This document shows, piece after piece, positions 16,200 through 26,209 of a stretch of DNA of 39,941 bases; the stretch's first letter is position 1; each line of letters starts with the position of its first letter. Source of the DNA: Bacillota bacterium (GTDB taxonomy: Bacteria > Bacillota > Clostridia > Clostridiales > Clostridiaceae); the NCBI GenBank assembly GCA_021781655.1, contig JAJXWJ010000007.1, positions 38,097 to 78,037 of the forward strand, in the 5' to 3' direction. The notes below the pieces were generated by a model. That model was given only the letters and a program-made list of their open reading frames with translations, had not been told where the DNA came from and did no database searches. A program made the translations under genes and the position numbers.

Positions 16200-16949
16200 G
16201 TGAAATTTGTAGGTAGCAATGAATTTTATTCGAAAATTTTTACTATGGAAAAGTGGTGGTTCCCAGCAGCAAAGGTTGGCGATAAAAAAGGTCCTTTAAT
16301 TTATATTGGAGAAGAAAATGGAAGACCCACACTTTTGATTTTTACGAATAGTCTTAAAGCTTCATTATTTGCAAAGAACAATCACATTGAAACAAATGAA
16401 AAGGGTGAATATGTAATTTCAAAAACGCCTTTTAGCGTAATTTCAGCTATTGGAGATTACATTAAACTTGGAATAAATGAAGTTGTTATTGATTTAAGAA
16501 TAAAATTAAGTATTGAAAGATTTAGAAGGTTATACTTTGAGCGTGTAAAAAAGTATAATTTTAAACAACTTGTCAAAGGTGCTGAGCATAAAGGAAATAA
16601 AATAGCTATAGGGGAACTATGGACAGCTATTTTTAGCATTAAGTCATGGTATGTGATTGCAGACTTAGAAAAGGGTATTGTATACGGAACGAAAACTAAA
16701 TTTGAAAAATCTATTTTTATATTTTTAACATATGATGAGGCTATTAGAACCTTAGAGTGCTTAAATTACGAAAATAATCTTTATGACTATAAAATTTATA
16801 GATACACACCAGAACAAGGATATGAATTTCTCCTTTTTATGAAAAAAGAAGCTTTGGTAAACAACATAATATTGAGGGATGAAGACGTGTATAGCGGTAC
16901 GAAAATAAAAACTATAGAAAAGGTAAGAGAAATTTTTAATATTTCGTAA
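16200..16949 (+). CDS. uncharacterised soluble protein between the two pyr transcription units
   Basis: A 249-residue protein with no signal peptide or membrane helix, rich in Lys, Ile and aromatic residues. I do not recognise it. Visible segments include FTMEKWWFPAAKVGDKKGPL near the start, a middle IGELWTAIFSIKSWYVIADL and a C-terminal TYDEAIRTLECLNYENNLYD. The alternation suggests a mixed alpha/beta fold, possibly with two related halves. Start GTG 16200 is preferred because AGAGGGGG lies five bases upstream; GTG 16179 would swallow that site. It lies 90 bases after pyrD and ahead of the carAB promoter, so it could be co-transcribed with pyrB-pyrD. A direct role in pyrimidine synthesis is not shown. 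Confidence 0.75.
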   Translation: MKFVGSNEFYSKIFTMEKWWFPAAKVGDKKGPLIYIGEENGRPTLLIFTNSLKASLFAKNNHIETNEKGEYVISKTPFSVISAIGDYIKLGINEVVIDLRIKLSIERFRRLYFERVKKYNFKQLVKGAEHKGNKIAIGELWTAIFSIKSWYVIADLEKGIVYGTKTKFEKSIFIFLTYDEAIRTLECLNYENNLYDYKIYRYTPEQGYEFLLFMKKEALVNNIILRDEDVYSGTKIKTIEKVREIFNIS

Positions 16950-16957
16950 AAAATTGA

Positions 16958-16986
16958 TTGAAATTTAGTATTTTTTAGTGTATTAT
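16958..16986 (+). promoter_or_regulatory. candidate promoter of the carAB leader
   Basis: TTGAAA (16958-16963), 17-base spacer, TATTAT (16981-16986); an overlapping TATAAT at 16984 has a 20-base spacer. It precedes the PyrR element by about 45 bases. Confidence 0.5.
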
Positions 16987-17030
16987 AATAATAATGAGTT
17001 TTACAGTGATGCATAAAAATAAAATAAAAT

Positions 17031-17068
17031 ATGACCTTTAAGTTTGGTCCAGAGAGGCTGAGAAGGTA
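17031..17068 (+). promoter_or_regulatory. PyrR-binding site in the carA leader
   Basis: TGACCTTTAAG, then GGTCCAGAGAGGCTGAGAAGG, repeats the PyrR-binding element seen before pyrB, here closer to the consensus (GAGAGGCTG). Both units should therefore answer to the same UMP/UTP-sensing protein. Confidence 0.9.
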
Positions 17069-17116
17069 AAGATGAATGGACATTATTCGGTATAGTGTGA
17101 TTTAGTTGTGTGCATA

Positions 17117-17151
17117 AGAGCCTTCTGCCTTTGGTAGAGGGTTCTATTTTT
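17117..17151 (+). terminator. carA attenuator terminator
   Basis: AGAGCCTTCTGCC (17117-17129) pairs with GGTAGAGGGTTCT (17133-17145) with three G-T pairs, followed by A and five T. It is the off-state terminator of the second PyrR switch. Confidence 0.85.
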
Positions 17152-17289
17152 ATGTAAATGTAAAATCAATAGCATATTTTATACCATTGACAGGGAGAAT
17201 AATAATATGATAACCTGTGGATAAATATAAAAAAAGATGCATAAATATTATCAATCGTTATAACTAATTTTTAAGAAGAGGTGGATTTT

Positions 17290-18375
17290 ATGAAAGGCAT
17301 TATATACTTGGAAGATGGCACGGTTTATAAAGGTGAAGGATTTGGAAAAATAGGTACGTCTGTTGGTGAATTGGTTTTTAATACATCTATTACTGGGTAT
17401 CAGGAAATTTTAACTGATCCATCTTATGCAGGACAAATAATTAATATGACATATCCCCTAATTGGAAACTATGGAATTAACAAAAATGAAAATGAGTCTG
17501 ACAGAGTGTATGCTAAAGGATTTGTTGCTAAAGCAATATGTGATAATCCATCTAATTATATGAGTGAAAATAGTGTGGATTATATGCTTAAGGAAATGGA
17601 TGTCGTAGGAGTATATAATGTTGATACTAGAAGCATTACAAAGAAAATAAGAAGTATTGGCTCAATGAAATGTATAATTTCAAACGATGGAACAAGTATG
17701 GAAGAGCTTAAAGCTATTTTAGATAAAACAGAACTTACAGGACTTCATGTTAACGAAGTAAGTACAAAAACAGTTAAACACGTTAAAGGAAATGGCTTTA
17801 AAGTTGCAATGATAGATTATGGAACAAAGAATAACATAGTACAATGTTTAAATGAGAGAGGCTGCGATATAACGATTTTTCCTTATGACACTCCTTATGA
17901 AGACATACTTAATATAAAGCCAGATGGTCTATTCTTAACAAATGGACCTGGAGATCCAAAAACTTTAACTAAATCTATTGAAACAGTTAAACAATTAATA
18001 AAATGCTTACCTACCTTTGGAATATGCATGGGCCATCAAGTTTTATCCCTTGCATTAGGCGCAGATACTTATAAATTAAAATATGGTCATAGAGGTGGCA
18101 ATCATGGTGTTTACGATATAGAAAAAGATAAAGCCTACATTACATCTCAAAACCATGGCTATGCTGTTTTGGAAAAAGATTTAGAAGATAAAGGAATAAT
18201 AATTACACATAGAAATTTAAATGACGGAACTATTGAAGGAATAAAACATAAGTCCCTTCCAGTTTATTCAGTACAATTTCATCCAGAAGGTGCACCAGGA
18301 CCAACTGATTCGTATTATCTATTTGACAAATTTATAGATATTATGGAGCAAAATATAAAATCTCAAGCTATATAA
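17290..18375 (+). CDS. carA: carbamoyl phosphate synthase small subunit
   Basis: This 361-residue glutaminase subunit frees ammonia from glutamine and channels it to CarB. The N-terminal domain begins MKGIIYLEDGTVYKGEGFG. The class I amidotransferase domain has LTNGPGDP, the nucleophile elbow FGICMGHQVLSLALG with its catalytic Cys, and VQFHPEGAPGPTDS with the catalytic His and Glu. I start at ATG 17290, with AGAGGTGG just upstream; the GTG at 17281 is part of that ribosome binding site. It lies 45 bases before carB under PyrR control, so it serves the pyrimidine pool. Confidence 0.96.
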   Translation: MKGIIYLEDGTVYKGEGFGKIGTSVGELVFNTSITGYQEILTDPSYAGQIINMTYPLIGNYGINKNENESDRVYAKGFVAKAICDNPSNYMSENSVDYMLKEMDVVGVYNVDTRSITKKIRSIGSMKCIISNDGTSMEELKAILDKTELTGLHVNEVSTKTVKHVKGNGFKVAMIDYGTKNNIVQCLNERGCDITIFPYDTPYEDILNIKPDGLFLTNGPGDPKTLTKSIETVKQLIKCLPTFGICMGHQVLSLALGADTYKLKYGHRGGNHGVYDIEKDKAYITSQNHGYAVLEKDLEDKGIIITHRNLNDGTIEGIKHKSLPVYSVQFHPEGAPGPTDSYYLFDKFIDIMEQNIKSQAI

Positions 18376-18420
18376 GAGAAATATTTAAAAATAAAACTAA
18401 TAAGTTTGGAGGAAAAGTAT

Positions 18421-21400
18421 ATGCCTTTAGATAAATCGATAAAAAAAGCTTTAATAATAGGATCAGGTCCAATAATTATAGGTCAGGCAGCAGAGTTTGA
18501 TTATTCAGGTACGGAAGCTGCTAAGGCAATTAAAGAAGAAGGAATAGAAACAATTCTTGTTAATAGCAATCCTGCTACTATTATGACAGACTACAATATT
18601 TCAGATAAAGTTTATATTGAACCGCTTACTGTAGAAGCACTTGAAAAAATAATAGAAAAAGAAAGACCAGATGGAATATTAGCTGGATTTGGTGGTCAAA
18701 CTGCTTTAAATCTTGCAATGAAGCTTAAGGAAGAAAAAATATTAGAAAAATATAATGTTAGACTTTTAGGTGTGAATAGTGAAGCTATAAAGAAGGCAGA
18801 AGATAGAGACGAATTTAAGAAATTAATGGAAGAAATTAAAGAGCCTGTTCCTAAAAGTATAATAGCTACTTCTGTAGATGAATGCGTTGATTTTGTAAAT
18901 ATGTATGGTTTTCCTGTAATAATAAGACCAGCTTACACTTTAGGTGGAACTGGAGGCGGAATTGCTGATAATATGGAACAACTATTAGAAATTGCAGATA
19001 GGGGAATTACTTTAAGCCCTATTGGCCAAATTCTATTAGAGCAAAGCGTTGCAGGCTGGAAAGAGATAGAATATGAAGTAATAAGGGATAAAAAGGATAA
19101 CTGCATTATTATTTGTAATATGGAAAACATAGACCCAGTTGGTGTTCATACTGGTGACAGTATAGTCGTTGCACCTTCTCAAACTTTAAGAGATAGCGAA
19201 TATCAAATGCTAAGAACGGCTGCAATTAAAATTATTAGAAGCCTTAAAATTGAGGGTGGTTGCAATATTCAATATGCCCTTGATCCTGTTAGCAATAATT
19301 ATATTGTAATAGAAGTTAATCCAAGAGTTAGTCGTTCTAGTGCCTTAGCATCTAAAGCTGTTGGATATCCAATAGCAAAAATTGCTTCTAAAATAGCAAT
19401 AGGTTACAGCTTGGATGAACTTAAAAATTATGTAACTAAAAATTCCAGTGCTTGTTTCGAGCCTACCTTAGATTACTGTGTAGTTAAAATACCAAAATGG
19501 CCTTTTGATAAATTTAATACAGCACTTAGAACCCTTGGCACTCAAATGAAAGCAACTGGAGAAGTTATGTCTATAGATAGAACCTTTGAGAATGCACTTC
19601 TTAAAGCTATAACTTCCTTAGAAGGCAAATTTACTGGCATTAGGCTTGAAGGACTAGAAACATTAACAGATATAGAGCTTTTTGAAAAGCTTAAGGAACA
19701 GGATGATGAAAGAATATTCGTAATAGCAGAACTTATGAGAAGAGGGGTAACTAATTCTAAAATATATGAAATTACGAAAGTAGACAATTGGTTTTTAGAT
19801 AGAATAAAATGTATTATAGATATGGAAATTTCATTAACTAAAGATAAAAGTAATGAAAACATAATAAAAGCTAAAAAAATGGGCTTTACAGTAGCTGAAA
19901 TTGGAAGACTTACTGGATTATTAGAAGATGAAATAAGAAAAATTTTAAAGGATAATAACGTAGCACCTGTATTTAAAATTGTTGATACCTGCAGTGGAGA
20001 ATTTGAAGCTGAAACTCCTTATTATTATTCTTGTTATGAAGAATATGATGAAAATGAAATATGGGAAGATAAAAAGATAATAGTTTTAGGCTCTGGACCA
20101 ATAAGAATAGGTCAAGGAATAGAATTTGATTATTGCTGTGTTCACGGAGTATGGGGAATTCATGAAGCAGGATATAAATCTATTATCATTAACAATAATC
20201 CAGAAACAGTTAGCACGGATTTCGATACAGCAGATAAATTGTACTTCGAATCTTTATATATAGACAATGTTTTAGATATAATTGAAAAAGAAAAACCTTA
20301 TGGAGTAATTGTTCAATTTGGTGGTCAAACTGCAATAAATTTAGCAAAAGCATTAAATGATAAAAAGGTTAATATTTTAGGAACATCATTTGAATCTATA
20401 GATTTAGCAGAAGATAGAGAGAAATTCAGCAATCTTTTAAACGAAATACAAATTCCATTGCCAGCAGGAAAATCTGTAGTAAATATGGAAGAAGCTTATG
20501 AAGCTGTAGAAGTGCTTGGATATCCAGTTATAGTTAGACCTTCTTATGTAATTGGTGGAAGAGCTATGCAAGTAGTTCACGATAAAGAAACTTTAGAAAA
20601 GTATATAAGAGAAGCAGTTAATCTTTCTGAGGAGCATCCTGTGCTTATAGATAGATATGTTAGAGGTACAGAAATAGAAGTTGATGCTATATCTGATGGT
20701 GATGAAGTGCTTATTCCTGGAATAATGGAACACATAGAAAGAACAGGAGTTCATTCAGGTGACAGTATTACAGTTTACCCTACAATGACGTTATCAGATG
20801 AAGTTTTAAACACTTTAGAGACAAATACGAGAAAAATAGTTAAAGCACTTAATATAAAAGGCTTAGTGAATATTCAATATGTTTTTGATGGAAAAGAAGT
20901 TTATGTAATCGAAGTTAATCCTAGAGCTTCAAGAACTGTTCCAATATTAAGTAAAGTAACAGGAGTTCCTATGGTTAAGTTAGCTGTGGACATAATGCTT
21001 GGCAGCAAAGTTTGTGATTTAGGATATGGAACTGGAATATTAAAAGAAAACAAGCTATGTGCGGTTAAGGTTCCTGTGTTTTCAAATGAAAAACTGGTAG
21101 ATGTAGATACTTACTTAGGACCAGAAATGAAATCTACTGGTGAAGTTTTAGGAGTTGCGAAAACCTTTGATGAAGCTATATACAAGGGATTTTCTGCAGC
21201 TGGTTATAAAATTCCTACAAATGGTTCTATATATGCAGCTTTTAATGATGTGGATAAAGAAGAAAGCATAGAAATAGTTAAGAAATATGTGGAACTTGGC
21301 TTTAAAATAATCGCTTCAGAAGAAACAGGCGTTTATTTAAAAAATGCTGGAGTAGAGTGCAAAGTTGTTTCGATTGATAACTTTACAGAACATTTGACAA

Positions 21401-21606
21401 GTGAACATGTAAGTTTTATAATAAATTCACCTACAAAGGGAAATGATATAGAAACAGATGGTTTTAAGCTTAGGAGAAAAGCATCAGAGCATAGAATAGA
21501 TGTGTTTACATGCCTTGATACTGCAAGAGAATTTATAAGAGCAATAAAGTTTAAGGCGGCTAATAATAAAGTGGAATTTATAGCAATGAACGAGTATTTT
21601 AAATAA
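18421..21606 (+). CDS. carB: carbamoyl phosphate synthase large subunit
   Basis: This 1061-residue enzyme makes carbamoyl phosphate from bicarbonate, ammonia and two ATP. It shows the internal duplication of the family: GSGPIIIGQAAEFDYSG at the start of the first half and GSGPIRIGQGIEFDYCC at the start of the second, each followed by an ATP-grasp domain with the EVNPRVSRSSAL or EVNPRASRTVPI box. The C-terminal MGS-like regulatory domain follows, from about residue 930. ATG 18421 (MPLDKSIKKAL) has GGAGG upstream; TTG 18406 lies ahead of that site and would add five extra residues. Full length, no breaks. Confidence 0.97.
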   Translation: MPLDKSIKKALIIGSGPIIIGQAAEFDYSGTEAAKAIKEEGIETILVNSNPATIMTDYNISDKVYIEPLTVEALEKIIEKERPDGILAGFGGQTALNLAMKLKEEKILEKYNVRLLGVNSEAIKKAEDRDEFKKLMEEIKEPVPKSIIATSVDECVDFVNMYGFPVIIRPAYTLGGTGGGIADNMEQLLEIADRGITLSPIGQILLEQSVAGWKEIEYEVIRDKKDNCIIICNMENIDPVGVHTGDSIVVAPSQTLRDSEYQMLRTAAIKIIRSLKIEGGCNIQYALDPVSNNYIVIEVNPRVSRSSALASKAVGYPIAKIASKIAIGYSLDELKNYVTKNSSACFEPTLDYCVVKIPKWPFDKFNTALRTLGTQMKATGEVMSIDRTFENALLKAITSLEGKFTGIRLEGLETLTDIELFEKLKEQDDERIFVIAELMRRGVTNSKIYEITKVDNWFLDRIKCIIDMEISLTKDKSNENIIKAKKMGFTVAEIGRLTGLLEDEIRKILKDNNVAPVFKIVDTCSGEFEAETPYYYSCYEEYDENEIWEDKKIIVLGSGPIRIGQGIEFDYCCVHGVWGIHEAGYKSIIINNNPETVSTDFDTADKLYFESLYIDNVLDIIEKEKPYGVIVQFGGQTAINLAKALNDKKVNILGTSFESIDLAEDREKFSNLLNEIQIPLPAGKSVVNMEEAYEAVEVLGYPVIVRPSYVIGGRAMQVVHDKETLEKYIREAVNLSEEHPVLIDRYVRGTEIEVDAISDGDEVLIPGIMEHIERTGVHSGDSITVYPTMTLSDEVLNTLETNTRKIVKALNIKGLVNIQYVFDGKEVYVIEVNPRASRTVPILSKVTGVPMVKLAVDIMLGSKVCDLGYGTGILKENKLCAVKVPVFSNEKLVDVDTYLGPEMKSTGEVLGVAKTFDEAIYKGFSAAGYKIPTNGSIYAAFNDVDKEESIEIVKKYVELGFKIIASEETGVYLKNAGVECKVVSIDNFTEHLTSEHVSFIINSPTKGNDIETDGFKLRRKASEHRIDVFTCLDTAREFIRAIKFKAANNKVEFIAMNEYFK

Positions 21607-21613
21607 TATATTT

Positions 21614-21655
21614 GGCTATCCAAAAGTAAAATAAAACTTCTGGATAGCCTTTCTT
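21614..21655 (+). terminator. terminator after carB
   Basis: GGCTATCC (21614-21621) with an inner A/T stem pairs with GGATAGCC (21642-21649), followed by TTTCTT. It ends the carAB unit. Confidence 0.75.
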
Positions 21656-21736
21656 GTAATTAAGCTAAAAAATGATATTATTATATTATATAATATTGTA
21701 TAATATAATATGAAACTGTAATAGGGAGGTTTTGAT

Positions 21737-22540
21737 GTGGGTAGACCTAGTATTTTTAGTAGTAAGTATGAGAGGCAAATGAAAAGAAGAAGAAATATTA
21801 AAATATTTTTAGTTGTTATAGTTGTTTTTATTATTATAATTGTTGTAGCAGCTAACTTGAATATATTTAACTTAAGTAATATTTCGAAAGATGGTAAAGT
21901 TTCTTCCGTAGCTTCAGAAAAAAAAGATACTAAACCGAGTAAAAGTAAAAAGACTAATAAGTCAGAGGCAAACAGTTCAGATAACAATAAGACATCTAGT
22001 CAAAGCGAAAATAATTCGTTTATAGTTACCATGCCTGATAACAAGGCGGTAAAGGTTTATTATTCAAATAATGGTGGCACTAAAAAGATAAACAATGTAG
22101 ATGGCGGAGTTCCAGATATTAGTTATAATATAAGCCCATCAGGCAGTGAAGCAGTTGTATATGAAAAAAGCACACAAAACATGATGCTTGCAAAGTCTGA
22201 CGGAACTTCATCAAACATAACTAAAACTAGTTATGTTTCTGGTAGTAATACTACTTTTGATGAAGCAACAACCTTAAAAAATGATCCTAGCTACATATGG
22301 TGTGCATCACCAGAGTTTATTGATGATGATAATATTGCTTTTATATCTCAATTACCTTGGTTTATTACAAGTAAGCCAGATAAATATATTTGGATATACA
22401 ATTTAAAAAATAATTCGTATACTAATACTAACATTAATGGACTAGATACTACATTAGGTAGCTTAACACCTAAAGGTCTTTCTGTTACTTTAAATAATAA
22501 TACACAATATCTTAAAAGTGATGGCACTTTAAGCAATTAA
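21737..22540 (+). CDS. single-pass membrane protein with extracytoplasmic beta-rich domain, unknown
   Basis: A 267-residue protein: basic cytoplasmic start (KYERQMKRRRNIKIF), one very hydrophobic helix (about residues 20-40), a Ser/Lys/Asn-rich linker to about residue 92, then a beta-rich domain with PD40/TolB-like strand patterns (SYNISPSGSEAVVYEKS, then SPEFIDDDNIAFISQLPW). It looks like a truncated propeller of the same general style as the two proteins at 32925 and 35056, but I cannot show homology. GTG 21737 is used because AGGGAGGT lies seven bases upstream; ATG 21735 is in another frame. It has its own space between carB and tig and no recognised partner. Confidence 0.7.
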   Translation: MGRPSIFSSKYERQMKRRRNIKIFLVVIVVFIIIIVVAANLNIFNLSNISKDGKVSSVASEKKDTKPSKSKKTNKSEANSSDNNKTSSQSENNSFIVTMPDNKAVKVYYSNNGGTKKINNVDGGVPDISYNISPSGSEAVVYEKSTQNMMLAKSDGTSSNITKTSYVSGSNTTFDEATTLKNDPSYIWCASPEFIDDDNIAFISQLPWFITSKPDKYIWIYNLKNNSYTNTNINGLDTTLGSLTPKGLSVTLNNNTQYLKSDGTLSN

Positions 22541-22720
22541 GTTAAAAAGTATTATTAAAAAGCTAATGTTGACTATAAATTGCTTTAAAGGGAAATAATT
22601 AAAATAATACATAAACTAAATTATAAAAATCTTGTAATTTCTCTAAAAGTATCTTATTATATATAGTACAATGGATAAATTTATAAATATATTATAGTTA
22701 ACACAATTTTCTAATAACGA

Positions 22721-22748
22721 TTGTAAATATAATAATATATGATATAAT
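22721..22748 (+). promoter_or_regulatory. candidate tig promoter
   Basis: TTGTAA (22721-22726), 16-base spacer and a perfect TATAAT (22743-22748), about 44 bases before the tig start. The rest of the 250-base gap behind the upstream gene shows no reading frame or clear structure. Confidence 0.6.
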
Positions 22749-22791
22749 ATTATAGTTAAAAAGGTTTCACTTGATTAGGAGGAAATAATGA

Positions 22792-24081
22792 ATGAATGCT
22801 AAAATTGAAAAACTAGGAAGTAATGAAGTAAAAATTGAAATAACTGTTGAGGCAGCAAAATTTAAAGAAGCTATTCAAAAAGCTTACAAAAAGAACATGA
22901 AAAAATATAACATACCAGGATTTAGAAAAGGAAAAGCACCTCTTTCTATCATAAAATCATATTATGGAGAAGGTGTATTTTATGAAGATGCAGTTAATAT
23001 ATGCTGTGATGACACATATCCAGAAGTATTAAAAGAAAATAATATTACACCAGTAGATTATCCTGAAATAGATATAATAACAATTGAAGAAGGAAAAGAC
23101 TTTGTATATTCTGCAAAAGTTACAGTGCTTCCTGAGGTTGAACTTGGAGAATATAAAGGTTTAGGAATAGAAAAAGTTGCGTATCCTGTAACTGAAGAAG
23201 ATATATTAAATGACTTAAAGGCAGTTCAAGAAAAAAATGCAAGAATCGAAGCAAAAGAAGATGGTGAAGTTGAAAAAGGAAATATTGCTATAATTGATTT
23301 TAAAGGCTTTATAGATAATGTACCATTTGAAGGAGGAGAAGGAACAGATTACTCTCTTGAAATAGGAAGCGGTACTTTTATAGGTGATTTTGAAGATCAG
23401 CTTGTAGGACTAAAAAAAGGTGAAAGCAAAGACGTAAATGTAACTTTCCCAGAAAACTATGGCAAGGAAGAATTAAACGGAAAACCAGCAAAATTTGAAG
23501 TTACAGTAAAAGAAATTAAAGTTAAGGAAGTTCCAGCTCTTGACGATGAATTTGCTAAAGAAGCATCAGAATTTGACACTTTAGAAGAACTAAAAAATGA
23601 TGTAAAAGAAAAGCTTCAAAAACAAAACGACGAAAAAGCAAAAACAGAATTTGAAGATAAAGTTGTTGATGCAGTATGTGAAAATGCTCAAATTGAGCTT
23701 CCAAAAATCATGATAGACAACGAAATAAACAGCATGCTTCAAGATTTAGAAATGAGATTAAAATATCAAGGATTAGATTTAAAATCATATTACGAATTTA
23801 CTAATAGTAGTGAAGATAAAGTTAGAGACTATATGAAAGAAACTGCTGAAAAGAGAGTTAAAACAAAGCTTGTACTTGAAGCTATTTCAAAAGAACAAGA
23901 AATCACAGCTTCTGATGATGAAATTTTAGAAAAAGCAACTGAAATGGCAAAGAATTATGGAAATGAAGAAATAGAAAAAACAGCTAAACTTTTGGTTGAT
24001 GCACAAAAAGATGTGTTAACACAAGATATAGTTAACGGAAAAGTAATAGACTTTTTAGTTAAAAGTAACACTGCAGTATAA
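22792..24081 (+). CDS. tig: trigger factor (ribosome-associated chaperone and prolyl isomerase)
   Basis: This 429-residue chaperone meets nascent chains at the ribosome exit. The N-terminal domain carries the ribosome-binding signature GFRKGKAP (about residues 43-50). The FKBP-type isomerase domain (about 160-245) shows [18 protein letters not shown] and [20 protein letters not shown], and a long charged helical arm follows. ATG 22792 fits the family start; an ATG at 22788 in another frame encodes only four codons and overlaps it, so it could tune initiation slightly. The clpP-clpX-lon order behind it is the usual clostridial arrangement. Confidence 0.96.
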   Translation: MNAKIEKLGSNEVKIEITVEAAKFKEAIQKAYKKNMKKYNIPGFRKGKAPLSIIKSYYGEGVFYEDAVNICCDDTYPEVLKENNITPVDYPEIDIITIEEGKDFVYSAKVTVLPEVELGEYKGLGIEKVAYPVTEEDILNDLKAVQEKNARIEAKEDGEVEKGNIAIIDFKGFIDNVPFEGGEGTDYSLEIGSGTFIGDFEDQLVGLKKGESKDVNVTFPENYGKEELNGKPAKFEVTVKEIKVKEVPALDDEFAKEASEFDTLEELKNDVKEKLQKQNDEKAKTEFEDKVVDAVCENAQIELPKIMIDNEINSMLQDLEMRLKYQGLDLKSYYEFTNSSEDKVRDYMKETAEKRVKTKLVLEAISKEQEITASDDEILEKATEMAKNYGNEEIEKTAKLLVDAQKDVLTQDIVNGKVIDFLVKSNTAV

Positions 24082-24140
24082 AAATAATAATAACGTGTTT
24101 GTTTTAAATTAAATTAAAATATACATAATATGATTATAGG

Positions 24141-24174
24141 TTGATTGCCAGAAGTTTTTTTGGCAATCAATTTT
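24141..24174 (+). terminator. terminator between tig and clpP
   Basis: TTGATTGCCA (24141-24150) pairs with TGGCAATCAA (24161-24170), then TTTT. The loop is T-rich. Confidence 0.8.
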
Positions 24175-24211
24175 AAATATTAGTAATTGTTATTTATAGG
24201 AGGGGAAAATT

Positions 24212-24796
24212 ATGAGTTTAGTACCAATGGTAGTTGAACAAACAAATAGAGGAGAAAGATCTTACGATATTTATTCTAGACTTTTAAAAGATAGGATTGT
24301 ATTTTTAGGAGAAGAAGTTAACGATACTACTGCTAGCCTTGTTATTGCTCAACTTTTATTTTTAGAAAGTGAAGACCCTGATAAAGATATATTTTTATAC
24401 ATAAATAGCCCAGGCGGTTCTATAACTGCTGGTATGGGAATTTATGATACAATGCAATATATTAAGCCAGATGTTCAAACAATTTGTGTTGGAATGGCTG
24501 CATCGATGGGAGCATTTTTACTAGCTTCTGGAGCTAAAGGTAAGAGATTTGCATTACCAAATAGTGAAATAATGATTCATCAGCCTCTTGGTGGATTTCA
24601 AGGTCAAGCAACAGATATTGGAATACATGCAGATAGAATACTTAAGATAAAGAAAAAATTAAATACAATTTTAAGCGAAAGAACTGGTCAGCCACTAGAA
24701 GTGATTGAACGAGATACAGAAAGAGATAATTTTATGGAAGCCATAACTGCAAAAGAATATGGACTTATTGATGAAGTTATCACAAAAAAGAAATAA
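24212..24796 (+). CDS. clpP: ATP-dependent Clp protease proteolytic subunit
   Basis: This 194-residue serine peptidase forms the 14-mer proteolytic chamber used by ClpX and other Clp ATPases. The catalytic Ser is in [11 protein letters not shown], the His in [10 protein letters not shown] and the Asp in [10 protein letters not shown]. The N-terminal [20 protein letters not shown] matches the processed-pro-peptide type. ATG 24212 follows AGGAGGGG. clpX begins 18 bases after its stop. Confidence 0.98.
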   Translation: MSLVPMVVEQTNRGERSYDIYSRLLKDRIVFLGEEVNDTTASLVIAQLLFLESEDPDKDIFLYINSPGGSITAGMGIYDTMQYIKPDVQTICVGMAASMGAFLLASGAKGKRFALPNSEIMIHQPLGGFQGQATDIGIHADRILKIKKKLNTILSERTGQPLEVIERDTERDNFMEAITAKEYGLIDEVITKKK

Positions 24797-24814
24797 CCTT
24801 AAAGGGGTGCTATT

Positions 24815-26110
24815 ATGGCTAAATTTGATGATAAAAAACAATTAAGGTGTTCTTTTTGCGGCAAGAGTCAAGATCAAGTAAGAAGGCTTATTGCTGGTCC
24901 AGGTGTATACATTTGTGATGAATGTATAGAATTATGTTCTGAAATAATTGCAGATGAATTTGAAGAAAATCCATCAATTGAAGTAGGAACTTTATCAAAG
25001 CCTGCAGACATTAAAAATTATTTAGATCAGTATGTTGTCGGTCAAGAAGAAGCCAAAAAAGCTATGTCAGTTGCTGTTTATAACCATTACAAAAGAATAA
25101 ATTCTGGTATATCAAATGATGATATAGAACTTCAAAAAAGCAATATACTACTATTAGGACCAACTGGTTCAGGAAAGACACTTTTAGCTCAAACTTTAGC
25201 AAAGTTTTTAAATGTTCCTTTTGCCATAGCTGATGCTACTACGCTTACAGAGGCAGGTTATGTAGGAGAAGATGTTGAAAATATTTTGTTAAAGCTAATT
25301 CAAAATGCTGACTACGACATTGAAAGAGCAGAAAAGGGAATAATCTATATAGATGAAATAGATAAAATTGCAAGAAAGTCAGAAAATCCTTCTATTACAA
25401 GAGATGTTTCTGGTGAAGGAGTTCAGCAGGCTCTTCTTAAAATTTTAGAAGGTACTGTTGCATCAGTTCCTCCACAAGGTGGAAGAAAGCATCCACACCA
25501 AGAATTTATACAAATAAATACTACTAATATTTTATTTATTTGTGGTGGTGCATTTGATGGAATAGATAAAATTATAGAAGGAAGAACTAGAAAGAGTTCT
25601 ATGGGCTTTGGGGCTGAAATTAACTCTAAAGTAAATAAAGATGTTGGTATATTATTAAAAGAACTTCTTCCAGGAGATTTGTTAAAATTTGGACTTATTC
25701 CAGAATTTGTTGGAAGACTACCAATACTTGTTACACTGGATGCTCTTGATGAAAAAGCATTAATAGAGATTTTAAGTAAACCAAAGAATGCCTTAGTAAA
25801 GCAATATAAAAAATTATTCCAAATGGATAAGGTTGACTTAGAATTTGATGATGATGCTTTAAATGCTATAGCAAAAGAGGCAATAAACAGAAATACCGGT
25901 GCAAGAGGATTAAGAGCAATCATTGAAGATGTTATGAAAAATATTATGTTTGACATTCCATCTAGAAATGATGTTAAAAAGGTTATAGTGAAAGAAGATA
26001 CAATTAAAAGTAAGGATCCTGAAATTATACTTCTTGAAGGTGAAAAAAACACTATAGAAATTAAGAAGACAGATGATATTAAAAAGAAAAGAGGACCTGA
26101 AACCGCATAG
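24815..26110 (+). CDS. clpX: ATP-dependent Clp protease ATP-binding subunit ClpX
   Basis: This 431-residue AAA+ unfoldase feeds substrates to ClpP. An N-terminal zinc domain with four Cys ([11 protein letters not shown], then CDECIELC) binds substrates and adaptors. The ATPase domain has Walker A GPTGSGKT, Walker [11 protein letters not shown], the pore loop in the GYVG segment (AGYVGEDVE) and the arginine-rich C-terminal domain ([12 protein letters not shown]). ATG 24815 follows AAAGGGGTG. Together with clpP it forms one unit that ends at the hairpin at 26114. Confidence 0.98.
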   Translation: MAKFDDKKQLRCSFCGKSQDQVRRLIAGPGVYICDECIELCSEIIADEFEENPSIEVGTLSKPADIKNYLDQYVVGQEEAKKAMSVAVYNHYKRINSGISNDDIELQKSNILLLGPTGSGKTLLAQTLAKFLNVPFAIADATTLTEAGYVGEDVENILLKLIQNADYDIERAEKGIIYIDEIDKIARKSENPSITRDVSGEGVQQALLKILEGTVASVPPQGGRKHPHQEFIQINTTNILFICGGAFDGIDKIIEGRTRKSSMGFGAEINSKVNKDVGILLKELLPGDLLKFGLIPEFVGRLPILVTLDALDEKALIEILSKPKNALVKQYKKLFQMDKVDLEFDDDALNAIAKEAINRNTGARGLRAIIEDVMKNIMFDIPSRNDVKKVIVKEDTIKSKDPEIILLEGEKNTIEIKKTDDIKKKRGPETA

Positions 26111-26113
26111 CAT

Positions 26114-26155
26114 AAAAAGGGCCTGTCGCACTATTATTGTGTAACAGACCTTTTT
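26114..26155 (+). terminator. terminator after clpX
   Basis: AAAAAGG...CCTGT and CGCAC pair with GTG...ACAG and CCTTTTT across the loop TATTATT; the 3' arm doubles as the T-run (26151-26155). Confidence 0.75.
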
Positions 26156-26209
26156 AATTATAATATATTAAACTATTAATTTAGAAGTTTAGAAAGTGAG
26201 GGGAGAATA

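Noticed and set aside
25423-26052. Long minus-strand reading frame (about 209 codons) inside clpX
   Set aside because: It is antisense to a clearly recognised, conserved gene, its translation is low-complexity (Ser/Phe/Ile-rich), and no ribosome binding site supports it. Codon structure of clpX explains it.
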